Source: Phytophthora sp. 'mugwort'
Taxonomy: Eukaryota > Oomycota > Peronosporomycetes > Peronosporales > Peronosporaceae
Direction of reading: 5' to 3'
Assembly: GCA_033558025.1 (NCBI GenBank)
Contig: JAUCEF010000018.1
Coordinates: 992,001 to 1,056,000, forward strand
DNA length: 64,000 bases
Part shown: one piece after another, positions 63,907 through 64,000 of the stretch
Layout: every line of letters begins with the position of its first letter
Position numbering within the stretch: position 1 is the stretch's first letter
Position numbers and translations under genes: made by a program
The notes under the pieces: model-generated
What the model saw: the letters and a program-made list of their open reading frames with translations, nothing else
Databases searched by the model: none
What the model was told of the DNA's origin: nothing

Positions 63907-64000
63907 TGCGCTACTCGAACAGCAGGATGAGATGCGGCGTCAAATGGCTGAGCATCGCCAATACCTGCAGGAAAAGTACAAGGTACTGAGAGCAGCAGAA
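63907..64000 (+). pseudogene. 3' part of the frame split by the copia element
   Basis: After the 5-bp target duplication (63907-63911) the frame resumes with LLEQQDEMRRQMAEHRQY and LQEKYKVLRAAE and runs off the window still open. Its phase matches the part ending at 56986, and its charged helical composition matches too. Confidence 0.6.

Noticed and set aside
1..64000. CRISPR arrays, bacterial operons, rRNA or tRNA genes
   Set aside because: The introns, eukaryotic gene families and LTR elements show nuclear eukaryotic DNA; no tRNA cloverleaf, rRNA segment or spaced direct-repeat array was seen by eye.

Overview
This window looks like nuclear DNA of an oomycete, probably a Phytophthora-like member of the Peronosporales. 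The genes are eukaryotic and compact, with few, short introns (about 60-100 nt) that have GTAAGT or GTACGT donors and, in places, CTAAC-type branch points. Spacers between genes can be as small as 20 bp. There is a conserved flagellar gene (CFAP206-like), which fits a zoospore-forming organism, and several multi-domain fusions of the kind seen in stramenopiles. The species is inferred from gene style only.

Positions 1-40,650 are the gene-rich part. In order they hold: a Golgi-type Ca2+-ATPase (minus, running off the left edge), CFAP206-like, alpha-actinin-like (minus), a CobW/ZNG1-type GTPase metallochaperone with an extra C-terminal domain (minus), two tandem five-exon Frag1/DRAM/Sfk1 membrane protein genes (minus), an unrecognised, probably organellar, protein, an unrecognised tail-anchored protein (minus), a WW-domain protein ending in a CaaX box, a Beclin-1/ATG6 homologue carrying a dysferlin (DysF) insert, a NifS/IscS-like cysteine desulfurase (minus), a mitochondrial carrier, a large J-domain protein (minus), a small secreted protein, a GDPD phosphodiesterase fused to CBM20, F5/8C, cyclic-nucleotide-binding and C2-like modules (minus), a second DysF-domain coiled-coil protein, and the clamp-loader subunit CTF18. 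I rebuilt exon joins for the spliced genes. In most of them the splice phases agree and give a continuous protein; the exceptions (carrier first exon, GDPD intron 2) are flagged.

Positions 41,200-64,000 are repeat-rich. They hold a decayed BED-finger/hAT-like region, a 5'-truncated and broken Ty3/gypsy chromovirus on the plus strand, the LTR, primer-binding site and gag remnant of a second gypsy element on the minus strand, and related short terminal-repeat sequences at about 50.8, 51.4 and 56.1 kb. One intact host-type gene, a four-finger C2H2 protein, sits in this part. The last 7 kb is a complete minus-strand Ty1/copia element (56,987-63,906) that splits an open reading frame. It is itself interrupted by a 2-kb LTR element (57,479-59,471) with a perfect 5-bp target duplication.

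The most interesting points are the Beclin-DysF architecture (with a second DysF gene 14 kb away), the five-module GDPD protein, the WW-CaaX protein, the in-frame intron in the actinin gene, and the nested LTR elements, whose LTR divergences contradict their insertion order.
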